A stretch of DNA of 64,000 nucleotides. Origin: Laburnicola sp. R22_1. Lineage: Eukaryota > Ascomycota > Dothideomycetes > Pleosporales > Didymosphaeriaceae. The translations under genes and the position numbers were made by a program. The stretch spans positions 3,782,001 to 3,846,000 of the forward strand of contig JACONQ010000002.1 in assembly GCA_014281115.1 (NCBI GenBank), read 5' to 3'. Shown here in pieces: positions 1-11,108 of the stretch; position 1 is the first letter of the stretch; each line of letters begins with the position of its first letter. The notes beneath the pieces were generated by a model. That model was given only the letters and a program-made list of their open reading frames with translations. It searched no databases and was not told where the DNA came from.

Positions 1-1597
1 CCCCCGATGTTCCAGTGGTAGTACCCGTGGTAGTACCGGCGGCAGTGGCCGGGGCTGTCGCTGTCGTTGTCGTTGTCGATGGAGCCGTCGCGGCACTGGT
101 CGATGTTGTCCTACTTGTCGCAGCACCCGATGCGGAGGTGTTACCTCCTCCTATGTTAGCGAACAACGATGAGCCAGTCGTGGATGACGAGACTCCACTA
201 GATGCTGCCCCAGACGACGCAGGCGTGCTGCCAACCCCAAGCCCAGAGAAGGAGAGACCGGCAGTAGGTGCCGAAGTTCCAGCTGGTGCTGCACCTGATG
301 ATGCGGGCGTGGAACCTCCAAGCCCAGAGAATGATGGTGGGGCTGCTGCTCCGGACGATGCCGGTGTGCTTCCCGCTCCACTCTTTGTAAACAATGAGAA
401 ACCAGTGGTGGGTTGTGAGTTTCCAGTCCCTGCCGTTGGGTTGGCAGCGCCAGAAGCCGGAGGCGCCGAACTGGTTGCATTGCCGCCGGGTGTGAATAAG
501 CTCATAGCACCTGGGTTGGAACTTCCAGAGGGGCTAGGTTGACCGTTGTTTGCAGCGGAAGACATGGTGGGAGCCGTAGATTTGTCACCGCCTATAACAG
601 GATTGGGCGTAGAGTTGGTCGTGGGTTGTGATGAAGCAGGCTGGCCAGAAGCTGCGGTTGTTCCGAATCCGAAGGTTGGCTTGCTTGCCGGGGTAGATGC
701 AGGCGTTGTGCTACCAAGACTGAACAAAGACGACTTCGGTGTCGCTTGCGGCCCTGAACCCGCACTACCAAAGGCGCCCAGCTGCGCAGAAGTGCTCTGG
801 CTCGCATTATTCGATGAGTCTTTGTTTCCCTGCCCAAAGATGTTTGTGCTACCTGCTGCATTGGGTGGTTGTTGCGCGCCAGCGCTCGCCGCTCCACCAA
901 ACAGAGCTGACCCAGATGAAGTAGCTGGCTTCGCACCGCCGCCGAATATTGACGATGCACTACCGCCTGGCCCTGTCCCTATTTGACCCGGCTGCGAGGA
1001 CTGTGCGCCGAACAAGTTGTTTCCAGGTGGAGGGCCCGCAGGAGTCGTCGAAGAGAGAAAGGACGTCCTGTTAGCGGCAGGCGTTGCGGAAGGGGTGGAA
1101 GACTCTGTGGTGGACACTGTTAGCATTGCCGCGGTCAAGTGATGATAGAATCTCCACCTACCGGCTGGCTTGCCAAAGGCGAAAGTAGGCGTAGACGTTG
1201 CAGTGGTACCTCCTGTCGATGCGCCAGAGCTCGTCGTCGTTCCAACCGCTCCAAAGAGCGAGGGCTTCGCGGCTCCTCCGCTGGCACCACTGTTGCCAAA
1301 CGCGAAGCCAGTCGAGCCCGGCTGCGATGCGCCGGCCGTAGTCTGGTTGCCGCCGAAGAGACTGGGTTTGTTGCCGGCGGGCGTGTTCGAGGTGCCGAAC
1401 AGATTTGAGGAACCCGAGCTCGAGGTAGCGCCGCCGAAAAGGGTCGATGCACTGGGTGTGCCAGAGCCTGAGCTCGGGTTGTTCATCGCGCCGCCAAACG
1501 GATTCGAGGCGGCCCCAGAGCTGGCAGTGCCAAACAGCGACGGAGTCGGCGCGCTGCTGCTGTTGCTGCTGTTGTTTTGTCCAAAGTTGAACGCCAT
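1..1597 (-). CDS. nsp1: FG-repeat nucleoporin, probably Nsp1 (5' part; runs off the window)
   Basis: N-terminal part of a nuclear pore FG nucleoporin. The ATG is at 1597. Exon 1 is 1162-1597, a 57-nt GT-AG intron occupies 1105-1161 (GCTAAC branch point), and exon 2 runs from 1104 off the left edge, so only about 513 residues are visible. The start reads MAFNFGQNNSS. It is followed by many SLFG, LFG, FAFG and FGG motifs in a Ser/Thr/Gly/Ala-rich disordered region, ending in a Thr/Ala-rich stretch. FG motifs bind transport receptors in the pore channel. A MAFNFG start and a Thr-rich linker before the (unseen) coiled coil fit fungal Nsp1 (Nup62 family), but Nup49, Nup57 or another FG Nup cannot be excluded without the C-terminus. 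It is divergent from the gene at 2126. Confidence 0.72.
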   Translation of the reverse strand, partial: MAFNFGQNNSSNSSSAPTPSLFGTASSGAASNPFGGAMNNPSSGSGTPSASTLFGGATSSSGSSNLFGTSNTPAGNKPSLFGGNQTTAGASQPGSTGFAFGNSGASGGAAKPSLFGAVGTTTSSGASTGGTTATSTPTFAFGKPAGRWRFYHHLTAAMLTVSTTESSTPSATPAANRTSFLSSTTPAGPPPGNNLFGAQSSQPGQIGTGPGGSASSIFGGGAKPATSSGSALFGGAASAGAQQPPNAAGSTNIFGQGNKDSSNNASQSTSAQLGAFGSAGSGPQATPKSSLFSLGSTTPASTPASKPTFGFGTTAASGQPASSQPTTNSTPNPVIGGDKSTAPTMSSAANNGQPSPSGSSNPGAMSLFTPGGNATSSAPPASGAANPTAGTGNSQPTTGFSLFTKSGAGSTPASSGAAAPPSFSGLGGSTPASSGAAPAGTSAPTAGLSFSGLGVGSTPASSGAASSGVSSSTTGSSLFANIGGGNTSASGAATSRTTSTSAATAPSTTTTTATAPATAAGTTTGTTTGTSG

Positions 1598-2125
1598 GGG
1601 GAGCGAACCTATGGAATCTGATGTGTGTTTTGTCAGCTACGCAGGGAAGGCGGAGTTGTCGCGAAGCTGTTGGTGGTGTTTGCCTGCGGTTGAGAAGAAC
1701 GGCACGCGGGATTGCGAGAATTGACTATCTGCGGGTGGTCCGTTGAAGTCTTGCACTGGGCAAAAGCGGGTGCGGAGCTTCACAACGGCAATGAGTTGGA
1801 CGCGCCGCTTGCCTGCAGCGTCACCGTCGCGTCTGCGGCTCCAAAACAGCCTTGGGCATCGTCGCCAAGCACGTCGGTGAATTGTTCCCGCGGCGCCGCG
1901 CGCCTTCCTCAGCTCTAGACCTTCCCCGCCGCTGCCGTTGGTGACTGGTGGCAGACTGCTAGTCGTCGTCCACCATTGCAGGCACACAGCCTCAAATACC
2001 TCCCGTGCCGCCTGGACGCTGACCGACTTCGTCCTACCTCGCTCTGCTACCCTACAGCTCCCCTCACCCTTACGAAGCACCTTTATCTTTCAGTTATCAT
2101 ATCAGAGCCGCCCCTAGTACTCGCC
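1598..2125. promoter_or_regulatory. Shared divergent promoter region (FG nucleoporin / Laa2-like)
   Basis: About 530 bp between two divergent start codons. It is GC-rich to about 1930, then C/T-rich toward the plus-strand start. I see no clear TATA box. Open frames here are short, compositional and without recognisable content. Confidence 0.5.
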
Positions 2126-3838
2126 ATGACCAACGAATTGGAGCCGCCCTCCAAGAGTACGGAGTTGCAAGACTCTGGCACAAAGGACTTGGGTATGTAC
2201 GCGACATGGCCCACCGCTCCTGAATCTAACACGTGCCCTAGAATCCTCGGGCGACGAGCACTTCTCAGATGCTTCTGAAGGCCGTACTGGCGAGCCGGAC
2301 CGGTCCAATGCTACTTCGCCCATCCCAGTGACTCGTGTGGAGCGCGTCGACAACCAGCCCAGCTACGGCGAAGTCCCAGGCACGGACGCCTATGAGAAAC
2401 GAACCCAGGATGCAGTCCCCGACGAGGTAGAAGTCGTTCCGGAGGGAGTACGTAGCCGGAGTGCTTCCAGAGTCAGCGCGAGCGACCGCCCACATACCCC
2501 CGGAGGCACGCAGATACCCAAGACAGTGGTGGAGAAGCTAGACCCAGACGCACCCAGCTACGGTGATGTTCCAGGCACACAAGCCTTCGACCTTCGTGCT
2601 GCAGACGCTGTTCCTGACGTTGTGGTGAAGGCGCCCGAGCCTCCAGAGCCGAAACCCGAGGGTACGTAAGGCGAGTTCTCCTTCTCCCTGCGTGCGATTG
2701 ACGGAAGAAGGGACGCCAACTGCCTCCATAAACAGATCTCCCATGAGCTCCGGCATCGAAGACGAAGAAAACGGCTCAGATGCCTCTGCGGCTGATATAC
2801 ACACTGGCACGGGAGGAGACGGCGCACAAGGGGATGATGGCGAGTTCGGGGACGATTTTGATGATTTCGAGGAGGGCGGGGAAGGGGATGATTTTGGGGA
2901 TTTCGACGATGGGTTTCAACAGGGCGAAGAAGACTCGGAGACTACATTTGACAGACCCCCAGAACAACCCCCTATGCCCGCCCCTCCTTTGGGCCCTGTA
3001 AGTCAGAATTATTCAATCCCAAGTCTCCATTCTCCTGAAGTATTTGTCCTGCAGTGATGCATTGACTGACCGGGTATATACGCAGCCTGTCCTGGAATTC
3101 GAAAACTTGACAACACTTGAAGACATTGAGAGCGCGACACGGCCATACATTGATGAAATATATCCCTCGCTGAAAGAAATACCTAGCATCTCCACTTCAA
3201 ACCAAGGTGGCCTTCGCTCGATATTTTTGTCGGAGCGTAGCGAATCACTCTGGGCACAGCTCGTTGCACCGCCGCCTCTGCAGCCTCCTGATTGGGTTCG
3301 ATCTCGGATACGTCGGCTCTTCCTGGTATCTCTCGGCGTGCCAGTCGATCTGGATGAGATACTACCAGCATCCAAGCAGAAGAAACTGGTCCTGCCGTCT
3401 ATACATATTGCTGGCGACAAGTCACCGAGACCGTCGGCAGACGGCCGCAGCGGGGCTCTTGGGAGGGTGAAGAAGGAGAATGCGTCTTCGACATCACTAG
3501 ACTCTGCAGCATCGAAATCGGAAAGGAAGCGAAAAGGACCATTGCCGCCTCCTCAATTGGACCTCAGCTCAACAACAATGCTATGCTCCACCACAGATGC
3601 TGCGCTCAACAACTTTACAGACAACGAGTTACGGATACATGTCAAGCGGCTAGAGGAGCTGAAAGAGCGTGCAAACGAAGTGTTTGAGTACTGGCAAAAG
3701 CGCATGGAAAGCGCATTGGGAGACAAAGACGCCTTTGAGCAGTAAGCAGACCCTGACTTGTGCCAAGATATGTTTCGCTAATGATATGCGTTTAGGGTCA
3801 TTGAGAGCTTAGTTGCACACGCCAAGAAGTTGAGGTGA
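2126..3838 (+). CDS. Laa2/aftiphilin-like AP-1 accessory protein (fungal YBL010C-type family)
   Basis: Five exons: 2126-2192, 2242-2665, 2736-2997, 3086-3741 and 3796-3838. Introns are 49-88 nt, all GT-AG, and phases agree. The second intron uses the GTAAGG donor at 2666 rather than GTACGT at 2662, which would create a stop. The N-terminal half is acidic and disordered, with two related blocks (PSYGEVPGT and PSYGDVPGT). A Gly/Asp/Phe-rich segment with DDFDDFEEG and DDFGDFDDGF follows; this resembles the acidic-Phe motifs with which aftiphilin and Laa2 bind the AP-1 gamma ear. The C-terminal half has a conserved-looking helical region and a coiled coil (about residues 410-470). Inference: a clathrin/AP-1 trafficking accessory at the trans-Golgi. 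If the last intron is retained, the protein ends at 3745, only 14 residues shorter. Confidence 0.6.
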
Positions 3839-5392
3839 ATAGTTGTCGAGGCTTGTTCCTTTGTGGCTTTGGGTTACGAAAGCAGCCGTTGAGGTCATGG
3901 CTGGCGAGGAGTCGAGGACGGGCTTGATCCACACAGCGAGTGGCCAACAGGGATACAGCTGGACGTTGGCTGCGCATTCGGGATGAAAGCAACGACTGCC
4001 ACGTGACGGAGGAACTCCCGAGGTCCCAGACAACTTCGTGGGACGACACCGGGCGCATAACGGCTGGTTCTGCATGTTTATCAAGTGGAAAAGGCCATGG
4101 ATAATAGTGCCATAGCGGGCTGGGAGTGGTGCGAAGCGGAGGTGTGTGGTGGGGCAGCCGTAGCCCGCACTCGGTTGGTTGTATTCCCACACGGGGGCAT
4201 GTACACACCGAAGAATCCGAGATTTTGATCGAAATGCCAATCTCCACCGCGCAAGCCGTGAAAGGGGATGAAGCAGAGGCGTCGTTTCCCTTGCCTTTGA
4301 TGACGTCTGCTCTGCATATAGGGCGTCGCGGAGTGGATGAGGCGGAATCTGACGGGCCTCCCAAAACGTGCATGCGGGCTGCCCATCCGGCCGAGTGCAG
4401 CAGCGATCTCCACCCTCGTCAGGCTGCACCATGTCGGACGGAGCGCAGCGGAGCCCGCTGTTTCCACCGGCGCTTGTTGCAATTCTCAGGGTCTTCTGCG
4501 CGGAGCCTTGAGAGGGTGTCAGTTATCAGTTATTACGGAGGGCCGGCTGTCAGCGTCTAGCTAGCGTAGGGGGTCCGCTCTGTCGTGCGGTGTGCCGTTC
4601 CAAGGTTATTTGCCCCCTCCTATCCGGTGCCGAGACGCTTGCTTGAAGCGATGCTCGACGAACCAATATCGCACGTTGCTGGCACGGGTCACGCGGCGCA
4701 CGCGGTGGCACCAGCTGCATCCTGAGATTTCACGTCGTGCGTTGGAACTTGGGGAGGTACAGCTATCAGTAGGTAGTAGATGCTCGAGAGTAGAGCAGAG
4801 ACGGGGAGGAATGGGAGGAATGTGGTCTCTGCGCCCACATTGCATCATCAGGCCTCATCAGCAGACTATCGAGAAGGCAGCGGTGGGTAGACCGCAGTTG
4901 GAGGCACATAGATGGGTAGTGAAGGCGACGGGACGTCGTCTCGCTAAAAGCCCGCCAGGCCATCGGCTTCCTTTGTGCAAGATTGTCCAGCCCGAGGCCT
5001 CACGGAGCTCTCACGCCGCTCCTCTCTGTCCACTTCGCTCTTGTCTCTACCGCATCTCGTTGTGACCCTCGGCGAGTGCGTGCTATCAACGACAGAGTAG
5101 CGGATCATCCTTCGCCGCGATTCGCCCTCCGACAAGCCCTAGATCGCGCGCCAACCTCGCTTTGGAGACTTGGATACGCGGGGGCCTCCCGGCTAGGAGC
5201 ACCACCACGACAGCCCTCTGCCCTCCTGCCAGCACTCGTTCGCCACGGCCACAGCCCATCTGCACTTCTCTGCGGCGCTCTTGACTCTTCTCCTCAGACC
5301 GACCGACGCATTTTGCCCTCCACAGCCTGAGCGTCGTGGCACTGCTCCCCATGCCCATCTAGCACCCGCCCGTCACTCACTTCGCCGCAGCG
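3839..5392. other. Intergenic region and probable long leader of the histidine kinase gene
   Basis: 1.55 kb without a supportable gene. Open frames on both strands around 3800-4560 overlap each other in several phases, have no family signature and look compositional. From about 4980 the plus strand becomes C/T-rich, as in a fungal promoter and 5' UTR before the ATG at 5393. Confidence 0.5.
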
Positions 5393-8300
5393 ATGACCGC
5401 CGACACGTACCATGGGCTGTCCGCTTTCGTGAAGAATCTTGCAAGACAGCACGATCCAGGCCTCGACGCCACCTTCAGAGCCCAAATCGCCGCGAATGGC
5501 GCAAAGCAGAACCTCGTGGCCCTCCCCGGCCCTGACTCGGTGGAGAAGGCTGCCCTCGAGAGAGAGCTGGCCGCGCTCGCTGCCCGCGTGCAGTACCTCG
5601 AGGCCAAAGCGAACGTGTTAGACAACCACACCTTCCCCATGACGCCCGGCGAGCCCACCAACGCATCCTTTATGTACGCCCCAACTGCGTCCCCCGCCGT
5701 ACGCAATGGCAGCGCTCCCGACCGCCGCGGCTCCTACAAGGAACAGCGGGCGACGTGGGTCAGCAACTGGCTGGCTGCGAACCAGTCAAATGGCGACGAT
5801 GCCCCTGCCGCCGCCCTTACCGAGGAGCAGCTCAACTACCTGCGTGACCACCTCAACAAGCAAGCCGACCAGATCAAGAACCAGCGTGAGCACATCGACA
5901 ACCTGAGCGCCGAGGTCAACAAGCAGCTCAGCAACCAGAACACGGCATTCGCACACGGCATCGAGGATATTGGCGCGTTGAAGCGCGAGCTTGGAAAGCA
6001 CCAGCAGGCCAATCTAGCCTTCCAGAAGGCGCTGCGAGAGATTGGAAGCATAGTTACAGCTGTCGCCAGGGGTGACCTGAGCAAGAAGGTGCTGATCCAT
6101 GCCAAAGAGATGGACCCCGAAATCACTCTTTTCAAACGGACCATCAACCGCATGGTGGATCAATTGCAGGAATTTGCGAGCCAAGTCACATATCTGGCCA
6201 AGGAAGTCGGAACCGAGGGTAGACTCGGCGGACAGGCAAATCTACCTGGCGTTGACGGTATTTGGGCAGAATTGACCGACAGCGGTACGTACCATTTCCT
6301 GCGTTTTATCACCTCCACTAACTCCCATGCGCAGTGAACGTAATGGCCAAGAATCTCACCGATCAGGTGCGCGAAATCGCCATCGTGACGACTGCTGTGG
6401 CACACGGAGACCTGAGCAAAAAGATCGAACGACCTGCCAGAGGTGAGATTTTGCAGTTACAACAGACAATCAATACTATGGTCGATCAACTACAGTCATT
6501 TGCAACCGAAGTCACCAAAGTGGCTAGGGATGTCGGTACCGAAGGCAAGCTTGGAGGACAAGCTGAGATAGCTGGAGTCAAAGGCATGTGGAACGAACTA
6601 ACGGTCAATGTGAATGCCATGGCCCAAAATCTTACCACCCAGGTCAGAGATATTGCACAGGTTACCACTGCGGTCGCCCAAGGAAACCTAAACCGCAAGG
6701 TGGAAGCCGAGTGCAAAGGTGAAATCCTGGAATTAAAGAATACAATAAATCTCATGGTAGACCAGCTGCAACAGTTCGCACACGAAGTCACAAAGATTGC
6801 CCGCGAGGTCGGTTCCGAAGGACGACTCGGCGGCCAAGCTACGGTACATGGAGTTGAGGGTACCTGGAAGGACCTGACGGAGAACGTCAACGGCATGGCT
6901 ATGAATCTTACCACGCAAGTGCGAGAAATTGCTGAAGTCACCACGGCTGTCGCCCGCGGAGATTTGAGCAGGAAGGTCAAGGCCGAAGTTCAGGGTGAGA
7001 TCCTCTCGCTCAAGATCACGATCAACACCATGGTGGACCGTTTGAACACATTTGCTCAAGAGGTGAGCAAAGTGGCTCGCGAAGTCGGCACTGACGGTAT
7101 ATTGGGCGGACAAGCGCAAGTCGACAATGTTGAGGGCAAGTGGAAGGACTTGACCAACAATGTCAACACCATGGCACAGAACCTTACTTTGCAAGTGCGA
7201 AGTATCTCCGAAGTCACGCAGGCGATCGCCAAGGGTGACATGAGCAGGAGAGTGCATGTGGACGCTGAGGGTGAGATACGACTGCTGAAGGATACCATCA
7301 ACGACATGGTAACGCGGCTGGACGATTGGTCGCTAGCCGTGAAGCGCGTTGCTCGTGACGTCGGTGTCGACGGCAAGATGGGTGGTCAGGCCGATGTCCA
7401 GGACATCGACGGACGTTGGAAAGAAATTACGACTGATGTCAACACTATGGCCCAGAATTTGACGTCTCAGGTCCGCGCTTTTGGCGACATCACCAACGCA
7501 GCCATGGAGGGCAAATTCACGCAAATCACTGTTGAAGCATCCGGTGAGATGGACGAATTGAAGAGGAAGATCAATCAGATGGTGTCTAGTCTCCGCGAGA
7601 GTATTCAGAGGAATACCGCTGCCAGGGAAGCCGCAGAGTTGGCGAATAAGACGAAATCCGAGTTCCTTGCGAACATGTCCCACGAAATTCGAACGCCCAT
7701 GAACGGCATTATCGGAATGACCCAGCTCACTCTCGACACTGATCTGACGCATTCTCAGCGTGAGATGCTGACCATTGTTCACAATCTGGCAGGCCAGCTC
7801 TTAACGATCATCGACGATATCCTGGATATCAGCAAGATCGAAGCGAACCGGATGGTCATGGAAGAGATTCCATTCTCCCTTCGAGGAACTATATTCAACG
7901 CTCTCAAGTCCCTAGCGTCAAGAGCAAACGAGCGGAAGCTGAATCTTGCTTACGACGTCTCGTACGGTGTTCCAGACTATGTCGTTGGTGACTCATTTAG
8001 GTTGAGGCAGATTATCCTCAACCTTGTGGGTAATGCTATCAAATTCACCGAGCATGGTGAAGTCAAGGTTGCCATCTCGATGGCTCAGGACCAATACCAC
8101 GACGCGGGTCAATACGTTTTCCAGTTTGCCGTGTCGGATACCGGTATTGGAATCCGTGGTGACAAACTCAACCTCATTTTTGATACCTTCCAACAAGCTG
8201 ATGGTTCCACGACACGAAGGTTCGGTGGTACCGGTCTTGGCTTGTCTATCTCGAAGCGTCTTGTCACGCTTATGGGTGGGAGGATGTGGGTAACGTCTGA

Positions 8301-9495
8301 CTACGGAAAGGGTAGCGTATTCTACTTCACTTGCAGAGTCCGAGCAGGAAACCCAGACCTGAGCGCCATCCAGCCCCAGCTGGCCCCCTACAGCAAGCAT
8401 ACCGTACTGTTTGTTGACCAGGGCCACACCAACTTCTCGGAAGAAATCCTTGGCCATCTGAAAATGCTTGACCTCGTTCCAATCGTTATCAACTCGATTG
8501 ATGAGGTACCGGCTCCAGCGAAGCCTACTGCGGATATGGGCTTCGACTGTGTCATTGTCGACAACGAAAGCACAGCAAGGGAGCTCCGAATTGCCGAACG
8601 ATTCAAATATATACCCCTCGTTATGCTCACACCTCGAGTGTCAATCAGTCTGAGGTCAGCGCTCGAGAACGGTATCTCGAGCTACATGACCACCCCTTGT
8701 TTGCCCATCGATCTAGGCAACGCACTTATTCCCGCGCTTGACGGCCGAGCTGCTCCGTTGGTCTCGGACCACTCGAAGTCGTTCAGCATTCTGCTTGCAG
8801 AGGATAATGCTGTCAACCAAAAGCTCGCCGTCAGAATTTTGGAGAAATACCATCATCGCGTAACGGTAGCGAACAACGGGTTGGAGGCCTTTGAGCACAT
8901 CCAGAAGAAACGATACGACTGTGTCCTCATGGATGTGCAGATGCCTGTGATGGTGAGTTGCCATGCCTTTTCCCTTGAGAGTGACCTATCATGCTAATGT
9001 GAATGCTTAGGGTGGATTTGAAGCCACTGCGAAGATCCGTGAATGGGAGCGGGACAATGTGATCCCCTCCACGCCCGTCATCGCGTTGACGGCGCACGCC
9101 ATGGTGGGCGATCGTGAGAAGTGTCTTGCAGCGCAGATGGACGACTACCTCTCGAAGCCACTGAGACAGAACCAGCTCATCCAGACCATCTTACGATGTG
9201 CTACTATGGCTGGGACGTACGACCAGCGGCATTCTAAGAAGCACATGACTGCTCCAGAGCTCAATCTTCCGCAGGACAGCCCTACGTCAACGCCATCGAA
9301 GAGCGGGAACCGGAGACCGCATGTCGAAACAAGAGGCTTCACCGAGCGCGGTAATACCGCGGCTGCCAGTCCTCGACTTTTGGCTGCAGATCAGTCTGAT
9401 CCCGTGGATAGAGTAAGTCCCAACCCCCCCACTTGAATGGCCAGACCTGATATTGACGGCAGACGCAGCTATTGCTCCGATCGCATAGCCGTTAA
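5393..9495 (+). CDS. nik1: Group III hybrid histidine kinase (Nik1/Os-1) with HAMP repeats
   Basis: Cytoplasmic osmosensing hybrid kinase at the top of the HOG MAPK phosphorelay. In ascomycetes it is the target of dicarboximide and phenylpyrrole fungicides. Exons: 5393-6284, 6335-8952, 9011-9412 and 9463-9495; 1,314 aa, the usual size. Domains in order: N-terminal coiled region; from about residue 215, five full HAMP units with the repeated pattern VTTAVAxGDLSxK, EVGTEGxLGGQA and NVNxMAxNLTxQVR, plus a sixth half unit; dimerisation/phospho-acceptor helix [15 protein letters not shown] (His about 746); ATPase with N box [17 protein letters not shown] and G boxes DTGIGI and [12 protein letters not shown]-terminal receiver with LAEDNAVNQ, phospho-Asp in [11 protein letters not shown] (about 1163) and the switch Lys in YLSKPL. 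No transmembrane segment. An intron splits the receiver between VM and GGF. If the last intron is retained the protein stops at 9436 instead. Confidence 0.96.
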
Positions 9496-11108
9496 GAGCG
9501 TGCGGGATGGTAGTCTTTTGAACAGAATCGTTGGTTCGTCGTATCCAGTTGAGTGGATTGAAAGAAAGTCACAATTGGTGTGTTTTCAGCGGATACCCCC
9601 TGATATGTGTGTGTGCATGAAGTAGGCAGTCAGTCAGTCAGTTCCTCCTGGCATTTTTTGCAAAGCCCCGAAGCGAAGAGAGTATGGGCTGTTTCGTCGG
9701 CCGGTATATCTTTTAACATTTTTTTCTTTTCATTTCCTGGCGTTTTGAGGGTGGTGTGGAGATATACCTTCGTTTTTTAGCACGAGCATGGTATTCTTAC
9801 CTTCTTCGGCAGGGGAGGCGGGGAGTGGTATGCAGAGGAGTGGGGTAGATGGTTGCCGTGCCGAGGGCAGACAGACTGCGACGTCAAGTCTTATGGGATC
9901 TTTTTTATGCATGGTTTTGGGAGTTTTGTTATTTTGGGTTTGCGTTGACGTATGAGTATTTTTTGTTCTCTTGGGGCTTGGCTCTTTGTAGGGACTAGGA
10001 GTGTCGCACACACGCATGCATGCTTGGGATTATGAAAGATTTTTTTTTAAAAATGAAAAAGATTGATGGGTTTGGTGTGATGGCTAATTAATTAGCTTGT
10101 TTTGGGTTATGGGCGGTGTAGCTGGAGATAGAGACGTTAGTCACACTGGTTGGATGTTTTGTTTGTCGTCACGCGTTCTAGTCGCGTCGCTCGGTCGCTC
10201 GCTAGGTGCTTGTTGAGCGCCAGCGCCGGCATTCACATATTCGGGTCGTCTCGTCTCCGTGTGGTCGGCACGATGTACATACTTGTTTACTATATCGGGC
10301 GGTGCATGCATGCAGTAATTGTGAATTCGGTAGGGCGCTGTGGAGGACTGCTTATACATGTACGTATACGTAGCCTCTTGCACCACACCCCCATGTCCGA
10401 GGGGTGCGGGAATGGCGGATGCTCGAGGCAGGACGGCGCGCATAAGGGGTTGTGCACCGCCAAGGGCTCGATTGTCTGCGCGTCAGCTGCACGCAACCTG
10501 CAACGTCCGCCAAAAAAGTCATCAGCCTTGGGGACTTGCGCCCTGCACGACGCCCACTTTGTGTTCTATCTGCTCGTTGGCTGGCTTTTGGGGGCGGCTG
10601 CACGTACTGCGGCGCGCTTCACCGGACGCTCACTGATGAATCATGGGTGAAGGAGGTTGAGCGTCTCCTTTCATCGACCTTCACCACAACTGCTACTCAC
10701 CGCGGGCGGAGGGCCCTGCCGTACTTGAGGCTGCGCTCCCCCGCCCTTTATAATACCTTCTTCAACTTCTTGTCGCTCCTTCTTGTCCATTCGATTCCCT
10801 CGCTAGGCGGACGCCGGCTCCCTGCTTGTGCGCCGTTGTCTCAAAAGTTACACGTCGCCGTCGCTGCAACAGCTGCCTTACTCAGGCTGCCTGGTCTGCA
10901 CGCGCCGCACGCACGCAGGTGGGTACAGCTACAGCTACAGCTACATTGTTCTCCTCCCGTCTTCCGGCCCCTCCGTGGAAAGCTGTTCGGTCCCCACGAC
11001 GACGCGACGTAGCTGCCCTGTCCTTCACAAGCTTGCGCCTTCCCCGTGCAGCTTCACTCCAACGCGGCTGCCCCTTGCGGAGCACCCCGCGGTGCCTGAA
11101 CACACGCC
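9496..11108. other. Intergenic region, G/T-rich 3' flank then C/T-rich leader
   Basis: 1.6 kb between the histidine kinase and the SNF2 gene. 9590-10100 is strongly G/T-rich on the coding strand with T and A runs, which looks like 3' UTR and termination sequence. 10680-11100 is C/T-rich, with a TATA-like TTTATAATA near 10747, and fits the promoter and leader of the next gene. A short GCTACA-type repeat lies near 10925-10945. No gene seen. Confidence 0.5.

Noticed and set aside
2662..2735. GTACGT donor for intron 2 of the Laa2-like gene
   Set aside because: Leads directly to a TGA after splicing; the GTAAGG donor at 2666 keeps the frame.
3798..4560. Overlapping 130-207 codon frames on both strands after the Laa2-like gene
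   Set aside because: Open in several phases at once, no domain, no splice structure; compositional.
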